The notes: a model not told the origin generated them from the sequence alone. DNA of 64,000 nucleotides from Bin34 sp965219935 (GCA_965219935.1 CBDCOU010000003.1:4650001-4714000); one strand, 5' to 3'; shown: positions 43,527 to 53,814, counted from the first letter of the stretch. A program made the numbers and translations.

Positions 43527-46500
43527 ATGACCATTTACTTCCCGGCACGCAATCTCCCCGTCCTGGACTCCTGTGATGTCTTGGTGGTCGACTGCAGTCT
43601 GGCCGGCATGGCAGCTGCAGTGCGGTTGGCGAGCCGCGGCTTGTCGGTCGCAATCGTGGAACCGCGGACGTATCCGGCTCGTGAAATGACGGCCAAGGGT
43701 CGCACCTGGATTGACTGCGCCGAAGTGGCGGGTTGTGCGCTGCCGGAACCGCTGGCAACGGCCTTTGCAGCGGGCAGGGAAGATGAACAGGACGGGGTCT
43801 GGCCGCTGCATCAGGATCGATTCAAGCTGGCCCTGGAAGACTATCTCCGTACGGCCGATGTCCGATTGTGGTACACCTCGCTGCCCGTCGGCGTACTCCA
43901 AGGCGCGGACGGTGTCGTTGCCGGAATTGTGATCGGCAACAAGTCGGGTCGGCAGACAATTCGCTGCGGATGGGTGATCGACACCAGCGAAACGGCGTTG
44001 GTGGCGCGTCTGCTGGGCGCGGAGTTCGAACCCGAGTCGGGGCCGTCACGTGTAGTGCGCCGCATCGAATTCACCGGGGTTGAGGGGCTTGAGGAACCCG
44101 TGTTCGAGTGGAATGTTCCCGGGACGGGCACTCTGGAACTACAGGCGTTCCCGGGCAACGGCGGAGATGGTCACGTCAATATTGAATACGCCTCGGTCCA
44201 TGCGGTTGGGGCGCGTGATGCGGTGAGCGCGACGGCACGGGACCTGGCAGCGCGGCGTGTGGGGGTGTCCCTGGTCGAATCGCTCAAATCCGGTCATCCA
44301 GCGTTCGCGGACGCGGTGTGGGCCGGATCCAGCCATGAAGTCGAGGGGGCGTTCACCACCCGCCTGGCTGTCCGGCAGGTTTCGGAGGCAGGGGCCGCAG
44401 TCCGGCTTCCCGCAACTTCGGTTTCGGAAGCTGCAACACTGGACGCTGCCTGCTTCCTCACCGGGGTCCCGGGCTTGGTGTGCCTCAACGATGCGGCCCG
44501 CCTGCCCGACGATGTTGCCCGTGCTCTGCGGAACCCGGTCGCGGCGAGCCGGATTGGTGTCGCAGTTGCAGGTTTGGTGGCCGAGCGGAAATCCATTCCG
44601 GAACCCGCAGGTTCGACGCGAACCTCCATCGGCGGTACCGGGATTGCCGTGATGGAACAACCGGTTCCCCAGCGCGGGGTGGAGTACGCAACCGTCCGTG
44701 TTCCGGCAGTCCCCCTCCCGGAACTGGATGCGGTCGATTCGGTGATTGTCGGCGGTGGCACATCGGGAGGCATCGCCTCCGTCGCGTCGGGGACGTCCGG
44801 CCTGCAAACCGTCCTGGTGGACATGAATCCAGGCTTGGGCGGGACGGGCACCTACGGCGGCATTCATGCCTACTGGTTCGGCCACCGCGGCGGCTTCTCC
44901 GGTCAGGTGACGGGGATGGTCGACGCCATGCACCTCCGCACGGGACATCCCACGCAACGCGGCGACATCCCCCAGTGGAATATCGAGTGCAAAATTCATG
45001 CCCTGCACGAAAGGGTGATGGATGCCGGGGTCGTGCCGTTGCTGAACGCCATGTTCATCGGCACTGTGGTCGAAGGCAACAATGTTCGCGGTGCGGCGGT
45101 CGCGACCCGCTACGGCCCCCTGTGCACCTTGGGCTCCATCACGATTGACTGTACGGGCGACGGCGATGTGGCCGCGTTCGCCGGGGCACCCTACGTGCTG
45201 GGTGCCGGACGCGACCACTCAATGATGTACTCCTACATGGCTCAGGTGATCAGGCCGGGGCGTCCGCGCAACGTCAAGACCCGTTCGGTCGACATCACCA
45301 ACGTCGAGGACTACACGCGCGGGATCATGGCTGAACGGCGCAGTGCCAACGCCGGGGATGTGGACCACGGCATCTATTTGGCCCCCCGCGAAAGCCGTCA
45401 CATCCAGGCTGACATCACGCTGACGCTCACCGATCAGCTTGTGCGGCGGGCCTTCGAGGACGTGGTGGCGGTGATGTTCAGCAACAACGACATCAAGGGA
45501 CAGAGCACATCCGATTGGATTCTGATGGGTCTACAGTCTCCCCATCTGGAGATTGAGATCCCTTGGCGGGCGCTCCTGCCCGTCGGCTTGGAGAACATCA
45601 TCGTCTCGGGGAAGGCCTTTTCGGCGACGCACGATGCCTTGGCCGCCCCGCGCATGCAACCGGATATGGAGAACTTGGGTGGCGTTGCCGCCCTGGCAGC
45701 CGCCCTTTGCATACAGAGGGACGAAACCCCGCGGCAAATGCCGGTGCGTCTCCTGCAGGAGCGGTTGGTGGATGCCGATGTCCTGCCCGAACGCATTCTG
45801 ACCCGCGATCTGGAACCACTCCGCTTCTCGGAAGAGGAATGCGCAGCCAAGTGGGCACGCTTTGACCCGGATGTGCCGCTGCACACCTATTCCGACCAGC
45901 GAAACAACCGGCGGTACCCGGGACGCATCGACATCGCGGACCTGATGTGCATGGGACCGGAAGTTGTGCCGTTCCTTGCCGAACGGTACGCGGGTGCGGC
46001 AGGTGCGGCCAAAGTGCTTTTGGCGCAAGTGCTGGCAATCCTTGGATCGGATCGGGGCATGGAGACGCTGGTTGGGACTTGCATGGCCGAATTGGCGCAG
46101 GACCGTCTTCCCATCCAGGAGGATGCCATCGTCTACAAGGGTATCCCGCCGGACCAGAATGCAGCCTCCAACGCGGCGTTCCTCGTCTACAGCCTGGGAC
46201 ACGCGCGGGATCCGCGCGCCATCCCCGTGTGGCGGCGGGTGGTCGATCTCCTCGGGCAGGAGAGCCCCGAGGACTTTATGGACAAGGATCGGTCGATGTA
46301 CTACTACGTGCCGGCCGTCTGTTACGGGGTCGAACGGCTCGGCGATCGGGCTTGCATTCCCCTGCTTGAGAAGTTGGCCGCCCATCCCGCACTCCGGGAT
46401 CAACTCGTCGCGGATCCGAGCGCCCTGGGAGCGGACTATGTGGAGGAGCGGTTGGCCTATCTGGAAGTACTGGTGGCCCGGTGCCTGGCCCGCTGCGGCA

Positions 46501-46781
46501 GTCCGCAAGGCTATGTTCGGCTCATCGACTATCTGCAGGACGCACGCGCCATCCACACGGAGCACGCGTTGACGGAGCTCGTGCGCATCACCGGTGAAGA
46601 CTTCGGCAAGGACCCGGCATTGTGGGCCGACTGGTTGGAACGGCACGGGGACGACCTGGATCCGGTTCCGTGGCAGGACGTCTCCGATCCCGTGCGGGCC
46701 TGGGAGGAAGCGATTCTCGTCGACCCGATCCATGGGCAGTCCGATTTCACGCTTCAGGAACCCAAGGCGGCTGCCGTATAA
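43527..46781 (+). CDS. Double FAD-dependent oxidoreductase fused to a helical-repeat tail
   Basis: The 1084-residue protein has two FAD_oxidored-like halves. The first (about 1-390) begins DVLVVDCSLAGMAAA, where the GxGxxG dinucleotide loop is degenerate. The second (about 400-770) begins VIVGGGTSGGIAS with an intact loop and continues with GTGTYGGIHAYWFG and TIDCTGDGDVAAFAG. From about 780 to the end are helical repeats resembling HEAT (MGPEVVPFLAERY, DPRAIPVWRRVVDLL, ACIPLLEKLAAHP). The family contains flavin dehydrogenases of unknown substrates. No partner gene is next to it. The first half is probably structural or regulatory, because its FAD loop looks broken. The gene has its own promoter-like sequence. 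Confidence 0.8.
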   Translation: MTIYFPARNLPVLDSCDVLVVDCSLAGMAAAVRLASRGLSVAIVEPRTYPAREMTAKGRTWIDCAEVAGCALPEPLATAFAAGREDEQDGVWPLHQDRFKLALEDYLRTADVRLWYTSLPVGVLQGADGVVAGIVIGNKSGRQTIRCGWVIDTSETALVARLLGAEFEPESGPSRVVRRIEFTGVEGLEEPVFEWNVPGTGTLELQAFPGNGGDGHVNIEYASVHAVGARDAVSATARDLAARRVGVSLVESLKSGHPAFADAVWAGSSHEVEGAFTTRLAVRQVSEAGAAVRLPATSVSEAATLDAACFLTGVPGLVCLNDAARLPDDVARALRNPVAASRIGVAVAGLVAERKSIPEPAGSTRTSIGGTGIAVMEQPVPQRGVEYATVRVPAVPLPELDAVDSVIVGGGTSGGIASVASGTSGLQTVLVDMNPGLGGTGTYGGIHAYWFGHRGGFSGQVTGMVDAMHLRTGHPTQRGDIPQWNIECKIHALHERVMDAGVVPLLNAMFIGTVVEGNNVRGAAVATRYGPLCTLGSITIDCTGDGDVAAFAGAPYVLGAGRDHSMMYSYMAQVIRPGRPRNVKTRSVDITNVEDYTRGIMAERRSANAGDVDHGIYLAPRESRHIQADITLTLTDQLVRRAFEDVVAVMFSNNDIKGQSTSDWILMGLQSPHLEIEIPWRALLPVGLENIIVSGKAFSATHDALAAPRMQPDMENLGGVAALAAALCIQRDETPRQMPVRLLQERLVDADVLPERILTRDLEPLRFSEEECAAKWARFDPDVPLHTYSDQRNNRRYPGRIDIADLMCMGPEVVPFLAERYAGAAGAAKVLLAQVLAILGSDRGMETLVGTCMAELAQDRLPIQEDAIVYKGIPPDQNAASNAAFLVYSLGHARDPRAIPVWRRVVDLLGQESPEDFMDKDRSMYYYVPAVCYGVERLGDRACIPLLEKLAAHPALRDQLVADPSALGADYVEERLAYLEVLVARCLARCGSPQGYVRLIDYLQDARAIHTEHALTELVRITGEDFGKDPALWADWLERHGDDLDPVPWQDVSDPVRAWEEAILVDPIHGQSDFTLQEPKAAAV

Positions 46782-47086
46782 CAATCCCAAGCGGCCGTCG
46801 GGATTGATCCATTCGCTGGCCTGGCGATGACAACGGCCGTCCCTTGCGCCGCGGGTACGAGACTGAGGATCACAAACGGTACCAAGTGTGCTGCGAGGGC
46901 TTCCACCTGGCTGCAACTCTCCGTACCTTTACAGATCTTTGTGTATGGGTGTTGCCGGCGAATCCCAAAAACAACCGCTGCTGTTGGCTCATGTACCGGG
47001 TAGCGTGAGGCCCTTATGGTGGTTCACATCCGGGCAAATCCTGTCTGTTAACTGCGTATTTCATTCCGCGCGGGTACAAATGGGTG
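46782..47086. other. 305-bp convergent intergenic region
   Basis: The region lies between the double-FAD gene and the convergent MDR dehydrogenase gene. No open frame or strong hairpin with a T-run was seen. Confidence 0.4.
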
Positions 47087-48106
47087 CTATTTCCACTCCA
47101 GCGCGACACCGGTATAGGTGTCCTTTTGGTTCAGGAGGCCTTGATAGGCTTTCTCGATTTCCTCAGGATGCATGCGGTGCGAAATTAAGGGTTCCAGCTG
47201 AATGCGCCCGTCCTCCAGCCACTCGAAGATCATTTTCTGCTTCTGGTACTGGGACGTGTCGGCATTGATGGCCGGATAAAACGGATATTGCCATTCAAGG
47301 GCTCCCAGTACCTTGATGCAGCTGTAGTGCATCTTGCCAAAGAAGTCCGTCAGGTTTCCGGTGACCGGAGCCCGCGGCGTGCCGAGGATCACCAGTTGGC
47401 CATGCTTGCGGGTGGCATCGAGGGCCTGCATGCACACGGCGCTGTGGCCGACTGCCTCAACTACGATGTCCGCCCCGATGCCGCCGGTCAGTTCCAGGAT
47501 CCGGTCCTGCACCTCCTCGGGCGAACCGCCCACCTGCTCCGCGACGCCGACTTGGGCGGCCAGGGCGCGGCGTTCGGCGACCGGATCTACGGCGATCACG
47601 CGACAGCCGATCGCTCCGTAGAGCTGGGAGGCCAGGTTGCCGACAATGCCCAGCCCGAATACCACGACCGTCGGCGAACCCTTGATTTTGGGCACCAGAA
47701 TGGAGGTTGCAGCCACCCCCGCCATGCGGGAGGCAACGGCAATGTCGCCCGGCAGGCCGTCCGGCACCGGGTACACCAGCCGCTCCTCCTTGAACTTGGC
47801 CCAGGCCTCGTGTTTGGCATAGGTGAAGACCCTTTGTCCCACGTCCGCCCTGACAGCCTCGGAACCCTTGGCCCGGACAGTGCCCACGTTGGCGTACCCC
47901 GAACGCCACGGATATTTGCACCAGCCGTCTTCCTGCCAGACCTGGGGCTCCACACCGGTATAGTTGGCCAGTTCGGTACCGGAACTGATGAAGGTCCACT
48001 CCGTCTCGATGAGCAGTTCGTCGGGTGCCAAATCGTCGAGGTCGATTTCCTCCGAGTCCAGGCGTACCTGGTTTTGGTAATGGACGTTGACAAAGAAATT
48101 CCGCAT
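47087..48106 (-). CDS. MDR-family alcohol dehydrogenase
   Basis: The 339-residue protein has the GroES-like N-terminal half (FISSGTELANY) and the NAD-binding FGLGIVGN loop, followed by a conserved VEAVGHSAV segment. Zinc-binding Cys are not obvious at the usual places, as for the protein at 16957-17955, to which it is related. It probably oxidises or reduces a carbonyl or sugar compound. It lies downstream of fadA in the same direction with about 30 bases between them, so it may belong to the same transcript. Confidence 0.8.
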   Translation of the reverse strand: MRNFFVNVHYQNQVRLDSEEIDLDDLAPDELLIETEWTFISSGTELANYTGVEPQVWQEDGWCKYPWRSGYANVGTVRAKGSEAVRADVGQRVFTYAKHEAWAKFKEERLVYPVPDGLPGDIAVASRMAGVAATSILVPKIKGSPTVVVFGLGIVGNLASQLYGAIGCRVIAVDPVAERRALAAQVGVAEQVGGSPEEVQDRILELTGGIGADIVVEAVGHSAVCMQALDATRKHGQLVILGTPRAPVTGNLTDFFGKMHYSCIKVLGALEWQYPFYPAINADTSQYQKQKMIFEWLEDGRIQLEPLISHRMHPEEIEKAYQGLLNQKDTYTGVALEWK

Positions 48107-48136
48107 GTCGGCTCCGATTGTGGCAGTCGCTGGTGG

Positions 48137-49312
48137 TCAGTTGAGGCGCTCAAAGATCCCGGCGGCACCCATGCCGCCGCCGACGCACATGGTGACCATG
48201 CCGATTTCCAGGTCGCGTTCCTTTAGCTCGGCGAGAATCTGCGCAGTCAGCTTGGAGCCAGTTGCTCCCAGTGGGTGCCCGAGGGCGATGGCCCCGCCGT
48301 TGACGTTGGTGCGATCCTCGTCCAGTTCGAGGCTTCGGATCACGGCCAAGGCCTGGGCCGCGAAGGCTTCATTGAGTTCCACCAGGTCCACATCGTCCAA
48401 CTCGATCCCGGCCTGCTTCAGTGCCTTGGGCACGGCCAGGACCGGCCCGATGCCCATGGTTTCCGGATCCACTCCGGCCGTGGCGAAGCTTTTGAAGCGC
48501 GCCAACGGAACCAGGCCTTCGGCATGGGCCTGCTCCTCGTTCATCAACACTACCGCCGCGGCACCGTCGCTCATTTGGCTGCTGTTGCCGGCGGTGACGG
48601 TGCCCTGGCTGTGGAACACGGGCCGCAGAGCGGCCAGCTGTTCGGCCGAGGTGTCAAAGCGAATCCCCTCGTCATGGGCGAACGACAGGGAACGGGCTTC
48701 TGCACGGGAGCCGTTGCCGACCAATCCCTCGACGTCCAAGGGCACGATCTGGTCGTCAAAGCGACCGTCTGTCTGGGCCGCGCCGGCCCGTTGGTGGCTG
48801 CGTAGGGCAAAGGCATCCTGGTCCTCGCGGGAAACATCGTGTTCCCTGGCCAGGTTCTCGGCGGTCAGGCCCATGTTCAGATAGGCGCCGGGACGTTGTT
48901 CCATGAGGTCCGGATCGGCCCTGAACGCCTGCCCTGGTATCGGGACCCGGGACATGCTCTCGACCCCGCCCGCCACCACCACGTCGGCGCTGCCGGTCAT
49001 GATTTGCCAGGCGCCCATGGCGATGGTTTGCAGGCCGCTGGCACACTGGCGGTTGACGGTCTGGGCGCTGACGGAGACCGGCAGGCCGGCCTTGAGGGCT
49101 ACCAGGCGCGCGACGTTCAGGCCCTGTTCCGCTTCGGGAAAGGCACAGCCAACAATGACATCCTCGATGCGTTCGGGCTCAACGCCCGAGCGTTCCACGG
49201 TGGCGCGCAGGACTTGGGCGAGCATGTCCTCGGGACGCACCGCGCTCAGGCTTCCCTTAACGGCGCGGCCTGCGGCGGAGCGCGCAGCTCCCACGATTAC
49301 GGCTTGGTTCAT
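48137..49312 (-). CDS. fadA: Acetyl-CoA acyltransferase (thiolase)
   Basis: The 391-residue enzyme splits 3-ketoacyl-CoA. The active Cys is C90 (NRQCASG), the His is in GHPLGATG, and the second Cys is in MCVGGGMGAA. VVAGGVESMSR is also conserved. It starts five bases after the fadN stop in the same direction, forming a classic beta-oxidation pair. It is a thiolase of degradative type by its neighbour; biosynthetic thiolases look alike. Confidence 0.94.
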   Translation of the reverse strand: MNQAVIVGAARSAAGRAVKGSLSAVRPEDMLAQVLRATVERSGVEPERIEDVIVGCAFPEAEQGLNVARLVALKAGLPVSVSAQTVNRQCASGLQTIAMGAWQIMTGSADVVVAGGVESMSRVPIPGQAFRADPDLMEQRPGAYLNMGLTAENLAREHDVSREDQDAFALRSHQRAGAAQTDGRFDDQIVPLDVEGLVGNGSRAEARSLSFAHDEGIRFDTSAEQLAALRPVFHSQGTVTAGNSSQMSDGAAAVVLMNEEQAHAEGLVPLARFKSFATAGVDPETMGIGPVLAVPKALKQAGIELDDVDLVELNEAFAAQALAVIRSLELDEDRTNVNGGAIALGHPLGATGSKLTAQILAELKERDLEIGMVTMCVGGGMGAAGIFERLN

Positions 49313-49317
49313 GGCAT

Positions 49318-51741
49318 TTAGTTCCGAAGTGGCTTTTTCTGGGTCAACATGTGGACAATGCGATCGCGGCTCAACGGCTCACCCGCCAGGGACAGGTTGG
49401 CTTCCCGTTCGAGATCCAGGAACCATTGCTCGTCCATCCATGCCGGGCTGGCCAGGCGGCCGCCGCACAGGACATTCGCGAGCTTGGTGGCAATCAGGGC
49501 GTCGTGTTCGCTGATGTACCCGGCTTCCCGGTACATGAACACTTCCATTTCCAGATTGGCCAGGCCGTCGCGTCCCGCCGCATAGGTATTTTGGAGCACT
49601 GCCGGAGGCATATAGCCCAGATCCAGACTTCGTTGCAGCTCGCGCACGGCCCACGGCAGCAGTTGGCTGCGCCTGGTTACCAACGAGGCCTGTTGTGGCA
49701 GGTAGCCCATTGCCTGGGCGTCCCGGGCGTTGTCCGAGACCTTGGCCATCGCCACCTGGGCATGCAGGTTCTTGAGTACCTGGTGGGCATCTCCGCCGCG
49801 GTCTAGGAATTCCCGTGTCAGGCTGCGGCGCACCAGTTCCTTGCATCCACCCCATCCGGGCACCAGGCCGACCGCCGACTCGGTCAAGCCCAGGCATGCT
49901 TCGGGATGGGCCACCGCGCCGTCCAGGGACAATAGCAGTTCCACCCCGCCGCCGGCCGCCATGCCCCGCACGGCCGCCCATACCGGTTTGGGTACCCGGC
50001 GCAGGGCCAGGAACGTGTCCTGGCCCAGAATGGCCAGCCGTTCCAGTTCCTGCCAGTTGGCGGTCTCCAGCAAGGCCAGAATCAACTTCAGGTTGGCACC
50101 GGCGGAGAAGATGTGGTCGTCGTTGGCGATGATGAGGCCGGCCGCGGACCCGTGCAGCCGGTCGCATGCCTCCCGGCACACCGACAGGACCTGCTCGTCG
50201 ATGGTGTTGAGCACCGATCGGGTTTCAAGGAACAGGATGCCGTCCTGGCCGGTTCTCAGGCAGGCCGACTCGTTTTCCGCGATCACCTGCCCCGTGCGCA
50301 TGGCATCGGCATAGGCGTGGTAGTTGACCTCGGCCGGGACGGGGTTCATGTCCCCGCGGAAGTTCCAACTGGTGCGCTTGCCGTTGGGCGACCGGTGAAA
50401 CGACGTGTCGGAGGATGCGAGCATCCCCGCGGTCCACTCTCCCAGATGCATGCCCGACTGTCGCATGCGGTCCAGGGATTCGGGTCCCAGGGCATCCCAC
50501 AGCTCGAAGGGGCCCAACTGCCAGGCGAAACCGGTGCGGATGACCCGGTCGATGGCGTGGCAATCCTCGGCGATTTCTCCGGAAACCTGCGACAGATAGG
50601 AGAAGACCTGACCGTGAACCCGCCACAGGAACTCGCCAAAGCGGTTGTCCAGTTGCAGCAGGGCCGGGAACCGTTCCGTCAGCGGCATTTCATGCAGCTT
50701 GTCGATGGCTTCGTTGCTGAACCGAGGCGCCGGCACCCACGACAGGCGGCCTTCGACCGCCTCGGCCAGGTCGAGCGACAGGAATTGCCGCCTGCCGTTC
50801 GCGTCGCGTTCGGTGCGGTAGAAGCCCTGTCCGGTTTTGCTGCCCAGATGGCCGGCTGCCAGCAAGGCCGTCATCATGGCTCGGTACCCCTCGTGGAAGC
50901 GGATTGACCGGCAGGGATCGTCCGGGGTGAGGTCGTCCAGGTTGTGGCACACCAGGTCCATCACGTCCAGGCCCACGATGTCGGCGAGCCTGAAGGTCGC
51001 CGCATTGGGACGCCCCAGCAGCGATCCGGTCAAGCCGTCCACTTCGGCCACCGTCAGCCCCATGTCCAGGGCCGTGTTGATCGTCACCTGATGAATGAAG
51101 GCAAACAGACGGTTGGCGATGAAGTACGGGGTGTCCCGGCAAACCACGGTCTCACGCCCCAGCCGCACACTGCTGAAGGTCCCGAAGTCCGCCAACAGCG
51201 CAGGGTCGGTTCCGGCGTGGGGAATCAGTTCCAGCAGTGGCAGGTAGCGGGGCGGGTTGAAGAAGTGGGTGCCCATGAAACGGGACGCGAAGTCCGCGGG
51301 CAGTCCTTCGGCCAGCATGTGAATCGGCAACCCCGACGTGTTGGTCGTAATCAGCCTGCAGGCCGGATTGAGGTCGGCCAGCCTGGTCAGCAGGGACCGC
51401 TTGGTCTCCATGTCCTCGATGACGGCTTCCAACACCCAGTCGCTTGCGCCCAGCGCCGTCTCCAGGTCCTCGTCCATGTTCCCGGGCCGGATCAGGGCTC
51501 GCGACTCCTTGTGGACCAGGTTGGGCGGCCGCGCGGCGGCCATCCGGGCCAGGCCCTGCCACGCCAGTTGGCTGCGGCCAACCTGGGCAGGGGCAACGCC
51601 TTCGATGTTGATGTTCGGGTCCGGGTCGGATGCCAGGTCGAGCAGATGCACCCGGATGCCGGCGTCCGCCAGCAAGCCGGCGATGGCGGCTCCCATGGTG
51701 CCGGCGCCCAGGACGGTTGCGGTTTGGATGTTCAAGGTCAT
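49318..51741 (-). CDS. fadN: 3-hydroxyacyl-CoA dehydrogenase/enoyl-CoA hydratase fusion (FadN-like)
   Basis: The 807-residue protein has an N-terminal 3-hydroxyacyl-CoA dehydrogenase with the NAD loop VLGAGTMGAAIAG and the catalytic His region GTHFFNPPRYLPLLE. A second dehydrogenase domain follows, then a crotonase-like domain at about 500-680 with SAGANLKL and GGGVELLLS for the oxyanion hole. The order, dehydrogenase first and hydratase last, is that of Bacillus FadN. It catalyses two steps of beta-oxidation, with fadA directly downstream. The ATG overlaps the stop of the upstream GNAT gene (ATGA). Confidence 0.92.
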   Translation of the reverse strand: MTLNIQTATVLGAGTMGAAIAGLLADAGIRVHLLDLASDPDPNINIEGVAPAQVGRSQLAWQGLARMAAARPPNLVHKESRALIRPGNMDEDLETALGASDWVLEAVIEDMETKRSLLTRLADLNPACRLITTNTSGLPIHMLAEGLPADFASRFMGTHFFNPPRYLPLLELIPHAGTDPALLADFGTFSSVRLGRETVVCRDTPYFIANRLFAFIHQVTINTALDMGLTVAEVDGLTGSLLGRPNAATFRLADIVGLDVMDLVCHNLDDLTPDDPCRSIRFHEGYRAMMTALLAAGHLGSKTGQGFYRTERDANGRRQFLSLDLAEAVEGRLSWVPAPRFSNEAIDKLHEMPLTERFPALLQLDNRFGEFLWRVHGQVFSYLSQVSGEIAEDCHAIDRVIRTGFAWQLGPFELWDALGPESLDRMRQSGMHLGEWTAGMLASSDTSFHRSPNGKRTSWNFRGDMNPVPAEVNYHAYADAMRTGQVIAENESACLRTGQDGILFLETRSVLNTIDEQVLSVCREACDRLHGSAAGLIIANDDHIFSAGANLKLILALLETANWQELERLAILGQDTFLALRRVPKPVWAAVRGMAAGGGVELLLSLDGAVAHPEACLGLTESAVGLVPGWGGCKELVRRSLTREFLDRGGDAHQVLKNLHAQVAMAKVSDNARDAQAMGYLPQQASLVTRRSQLLPWAVRELQRSLDLGYMPPAVLQNTYAAGRDGLANLEMEVFMYREAGYISEHDALIATKLANVLCGGRLASPAWMDEQWFLDLEREANLSLAGEPLSRDRIVHMLTQKKPLRN

Positions 51742-52730
51742 GGCTGGAGGTTGTTGGATGGACCGGATGTTGTTTGGGAATCCGGGATTTGCAACGGCTT
51801 TTGCAGGCCGACCCAGGCCGGCTGGAACTTGAACCCAAGCCGACGGTGAATGTGTCCAATGGAACTGTCGGGATCGCCGTAGGCAACAACCTTCGCGTAT
51901 CCCTGGGCCTTGGCGCTGCCAAAGGCATGCAGTTTAAGCGCGGTGGCCACACCGCGCCCGCGCCAGGCCCGATCCACTCCCGTGCGAAAGGCTTCCACCG
52001 CGGTGTCGTCATCCGCCGCTGCCCGAAGCTCGGTCATGCCGATCCAATCCGTTCCGTCTCGTGCAACCCAACACAGGTAGGGATTGAAATCCCTGGCGTT
52101 GAGGTGTTCCTCTGCGAACTGCTGGGCGGAGGGTTTTTCCAGAACTTCCGGAGCCACGACCTCGGCCTGAAGTCGGTAAGCCAAATCGCGGAAGCGCTCC
52201 ATCCAGTCGGGACAGTCCTCGGTCAACGGGGCGAGGGGGCGGAACCGCGCCGGGCTTGGATCCTTGCAGGTTGCCGCCAGCCGGATCATGTCGAATTCCG
52301 GCAAGTCCAATTCGGCATCGGCATCGCGTCCGACTTCGACGAAACCGAGGGCCTGCAGGAACTTCATGCCTCCGATTTGATCTTCCCGACAGCCGCTGCC
52401 CAAGGTTCGCATGTCCGCAGTCGGTGCCCGGTCCAGCAGATCCCGGAAAATGCGCGAACCGATCCCCTGCCGGCGATGCGCGGGATTGACCACTACATAA
52501 ACATGAAAGGCGCCGGGCTCGCCCAGCCAGAAGGCTTCGCCACAGGACCCGAACCCCGCGACGGAGCCATTGATTTCGCAGACTCGCTGCTCCCACCGGA
52601 TGTCCGGCCGGGCAGCCGCCATCTCCCGCTGGGCTTCCACGGTGGTTGGCGTGTCCGGCCAGGTTTGGTTCTCCAGTGCCACCAAGGCCCGGTAGTCGGC
52701 ATCCGAGTCGTTGAAGTTTCTCAGGTGCAT
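51738..52730 (-). CDS. Two-domain GNAT acetyltransferase, coupled to fadN
   Basis: From ATG 52730 the product has 330 residues made of two GNAT folds. The N-terminal acetyl-CoA motif is RRQGIGSRIF, and the C-terminal one is RGRGVATALK, followed by the HRRLGFKFQPAWVG end. It belongs to the same protein type as the five genes at 57822-63559. The stop overlaps the fadN ATG by four bases, so it is the first gene of this beta-oxidation operon. Its acceptor is unknown. A frame that continues to 52871 lacks a start context. Confidence 0.85.
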   Translation of the reverse strand: MHLRNFNDSDADYRALVALENQTWPDTPTTVEAQREMAAARPDIRWEQRVCEINGSVAGFGSCGEAFWLGEPGAFHVYVVVNPAHRRQGIGSRIFRDLLDRAPTADMRTLGSGCREDQIGGMKFLQALGFVEVGRDADAELDLPEFDMIRLAATCKDPSPARFRPLAPLTEDCPDWMERFRDLAYRLQAEVVAPEVLEKPSAQQFAEEHLNARDFNPYLCWVARDGTDWIGMTELRAAADDDTAVEAFRTGVDRAWRGRGVATALKLHAFGSAKAQGYAKVVAYGDPDSSIGHIHRRLGFKFQPAWVGLQKPLQIPDSQTTSGPSNNLQP

Positions 52731-52782
52731 GGTGTCAACTGGCATTGGGCATTGGTTGGAACAAGCGCACATCGCGGCCTTG

Positions 52783-53766
52783 TCACTCACGGTTGGCCAA
52801 ACCAGCATAGCCCCAGGCAAGGGCCAGAACAATGGTTCCATAGACCAGTTGCTGGATGTCCTGTCCGACATTGAGGAATGTGAGCATGGAGTTGAGCACG
52901 CTCAAAATCAGCGCGCCCAGGATGGTCCCGGTGTAGCCGCCCACCCCGCCAAAGATGGATGTGCCGCCGATCACGGCCGCCGCGACCGAGGGCAGCAGGA
53001 AGGCGTTCGCCAACTGGAGGTCGACCGCCCCGGTGCGTCCGGCCAACAGAATACCCGCAATGGAGCCCAGGATCCCGGCCGCGATGTAGGCGGCAATGCG
53101 CACCTGCCACGTCCGGACGCCGGCCAGCCGCACCGCGGTCTCGTTGTCGCCCACGGCATACAGGAGCCTTCCCCAGCCGGTGCGTCTCAGCAGCCAAATC
53201 AGGATCAGCGAAATCGCGGCCCATACAACGACACTGTAGGGCAGGCGGTTGCCGAGGAAGGAACCCGCCGCCAGTTCCTTGATGAACGGGGCGACCACGG
53301 TGGAACCCCGCAGGATGGATTGGGTCCATGCCGTGAAGGTGCCCAGCATGATGCCCGACATCGCCAGGGTCATGATGAGGGGGTTGACGCGGAACACGGC
53401 GACGCCGATGCCGTTGGCGGCCCCGACAACAAGGCCGACGGCCACGCCCATCAGGATGGCGACGGCGGCTCCGTGGGAGGATTGACTGGCTGCCACATAG
53501 GCGGAACCCGTGGCAATCATGGTGACCGACAGGTCGATGCCGCCCGTCAGCATCAGAATGGTCTGGGCCCCGGCCAGGATGCCCAGCGGGGCCGCCTGCA
53601 ACAGTGAACTGCGGGCCCCGTTCAGGGAAAGGTATTCGGGTTCGATGAACCCGGTGACCAGCACCAGCAGGAGGCACACGCCGCCCAGGACCACAGAGGG
53701 GTTGGCCCGTGCCTTGGCGACCAGGCGCGCCCGGACGGTTGTGGCGGCGGCCGCGGAGTCAACCAT
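52783..53766 (-). CDS. Ribose-type sugar ABC permease (RbsC-like) 2
   Basis: The 327-residue product has eight or more hydrophobic helices and the BPD_transp_2 pattern (GGIDLSVTMIATGSAYVAA, VGDNETAVRLAGVRTWQVRIAAY, GGTSIFGGVGGYTGTILGALI). It is the second permease of the system, after 53815-54822. Together with the ATPase and binding protein upstream it imports a pentose or similar compound. It is the last gene of the operon. Confidence 0.93.
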   Translation of the reverse strand: MVDSAAAATTVRARLVAKARANPSVVLGGVCLLLVLVTGFIEPEYLSLNGARSSLLQAAPLGILAGAQTILMLTGGIDLSVTMIATGSAYVAASQSSHGAAVAILMGVAVGLVVGAANGIGVAVFRVNPLIMTLAMSGIMLGTFTAWTQSILRGSTVVAPFIKELAAGSFLGNRLPYSVVVWAAISLILIWLLRRTGWGRLLYAVGDNETAVRLAGVRTWQVRIAAYIAAGILGSIAGILLAGRTGAVDLQLANAFLLPSVAAAVIGGTSIFGGVGGYTGTILGALILSVLNSMLTFLNVGQDIQQLVYGTIVLALAWGYAGLANRE

Positions 53767-53814
53767 GGCGGAACCTGCGCGGATGGCGGCACGGACCGGC
53801 CTTGCAACAGGGGT

